A stretch of 13,775 bases of DNA from JAZUCT01 sp045639255 (GTDB taxonomy: Bacteria; Bacillota; Clostridia; Christensenellales; UBA1242): contig JAZUCT010000020.1 of the NCBI GenBank assembly GCA_045639255.1, forward strand, positions 1 through 13,775, given 5' to 3'. A program made the translations under genes and the position numbers. Below the pieces are notes generated by a model. It was not told where the DNA came from. It saw only the letters and a list, made by a program, of their open reading frames with translations, and did no database searches. Below are positions 13,467-13,775 of the stretch, piece by piece (position 1 is the first letter of the stretch; each line of letters opens with the position of its first letter).

Positions 13467-13548
13467 GTATTATCGGAAGTTGTCGGTAAGCGTGGCTATG
13501 CCACATTTGACAGCAACTGATGTTTATATTATCTAACAGGGGTAACTT
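13467..13548 (+). promoter_or_regulatory. Structured 5' leader of leuS (candidate cis-regulatory RNA)
   Basis: The leader folds by eye into one long arm. ATC (13472-13474) pairs with GAT (13519-13521). AGT (13478-13480) pairs with ACT (13516-13518). TGTC (13481-13484) pairs with GACA (13509-13512). A closing hairpin GTGGC-TAT-GCCAC spans 13492-13504, with purine-rich internal loops GGA and GGTAAGC between. It is more GC-rich than its surroundings. The AGGGG ribosome site (13538-13542) lies just after the arm. There is no T-box sequence, no specifier-loop arm of usual size and no terminator hairpin, so a classical leucine T-box is excluded. I recognise no known riboswitch consensus. Confidence 0.5.
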
Positions 13549-13775
13549 ATGTATAACTTTAAAGAGATTGAAAAAAAATGGCAAGATAAATGGTTTTCAA
13601 GCGATGTTTTCAAAGCAATTGATTTCAGCGAAAAACCTAAGTATTATATTTTAAGTGAATTTTTTAACGCAAGCGGAAAAAGCATTCATATTGGGCATAT
13701 AAAATGTTTCACTCCAAGCGATATTATGGCACGCTATAAAAGGCTTAAAGGCTTTAATGTGCTTTATCCTATGGG
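13549..13775 (+). CDS. leuS: Leucyl-tRNA synthetase, N-terminal part (partial)
   Basis: These are the first 75 codons of the class I synthetase that charges tRNA-Leu; the gene runs off the window. It opens M-Y-N-F-K-E-I-E-K-K-W-Q, typical of bacterial LeuRS. The ATP-binding signature is H-I-G-H (about residues 49-52), followed by S-D-I-M-A-R-Y-K-R-L-K-G-F-N-V-L-Y-P-M-G, which matches the family's D-I-x-A-R-Y-K-R-x-x-G-x-N-V-L-x-P-M-G. The stretch before the signature is F-F-N-A-S-G-K-S-I rather than the usual F-P-Y-P-S-G-x-x-L. AGGGG lies 6 nt before the ATG, with its own promoter and a structured leader. Confidence 0.93.
   Translation, partial: MYNFKEIEKKWQDKWFSSDVFKAIDFSEKPKYYILSEFFNASGKSIHIGHIKCFTPSDIMARYKRLKGFNVLYPM

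Noticed and set aside
13467..13548. Leucine T-box riboswitch before leuS
   Set aside because: The leader is only about 80 nt and has neither the conserved T-box sequence nor a terminator/antiterminator pair.

Overview
The window looks like chromosome of a low-GC, AT-rich Bacillota bacterium, probably a clostridial lineage. The evidence is WhiA, a SipW-type exported protein, a DUF5698/DUF2179 membrane protein, purine-rich Shine-Dalgarno sites and textbook sigma-A promoters. I cannot place it more finely. All eleven complete genes end in TAA. Their order and spacing are those of a normal housekeeping chromosome, and I saw no phage, transposase or CRISPR.

Layout. (1) 1-541 is the 3' third of a 16S rRNA gene. 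It is followed not by a spacer and 23S but by a terminator (682-706) and protein genes, so this 16S appears unlinked from 23S. (2) 741-3393 on the plus strand holds three separately spaced genes: a small bacterial PH-domain protein, histidyl-tRNA synthetase (hisS) with a short C-terminus, and a small DUF5698/DUF2179 membrane protein. (3) 3567-6215 on the minus strand is a tight operon murB - PHP phosphoesterase - whiA. It lacks the rapZ and yvcK genes that often sit before whiA in related bacteria. (4) 6295-7446 is a divergent pair of small membrane-anchored proteins with back-to-back promoters: a single-pass protein with a beta-rich outer domain (minus) and a C39/papain-like cysteine peptidase candidate whose mRNA looks leaderless (plus). 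(5) 7497-12612 is a three-gene unit on the plus strand: a protein with a diadenylate-cyclase-like C-terminal domain whose RHR motif is altered, a CtpE-like P-type cation ATPase with a long charged N-terminal extension, and an unrecognised 272-residue protein. (6) 12630-13398 is a monocistronic SipW-type exported protein with a perfect consensus promoter. (7) 13432-13775 is the start of leucyl-tRNA synthetase (leuS), preceded by a structured leader of about 80 nt that is not a T-box.

How the parts relate. murB (peptidoglycan precursor synthesis) with whiA (division and chromosome biology) is a standard cell-envelope/division grouping. The most interesting unit is region 5. The DAC-like domain would normally suggest cyclic di-AMP chemistry or binding, and c-di-AMP is known to govern cation homeostasis in Bacillota, so co-transcription with a cation ATPase suggests a nucleotide-linked ion-transport module. 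This is inference.

Two intergenic regions (1189-1281 and 3471-3565) carry diverged copies of the same roughly 90-bp multi-hairpin repeat. Each lies directly downstream of a gene's 3' end and in the same orientation relative to that gene. Seven promoters could be read by eye; all have exactly 17 bp between the boxes and most have an extended -10.
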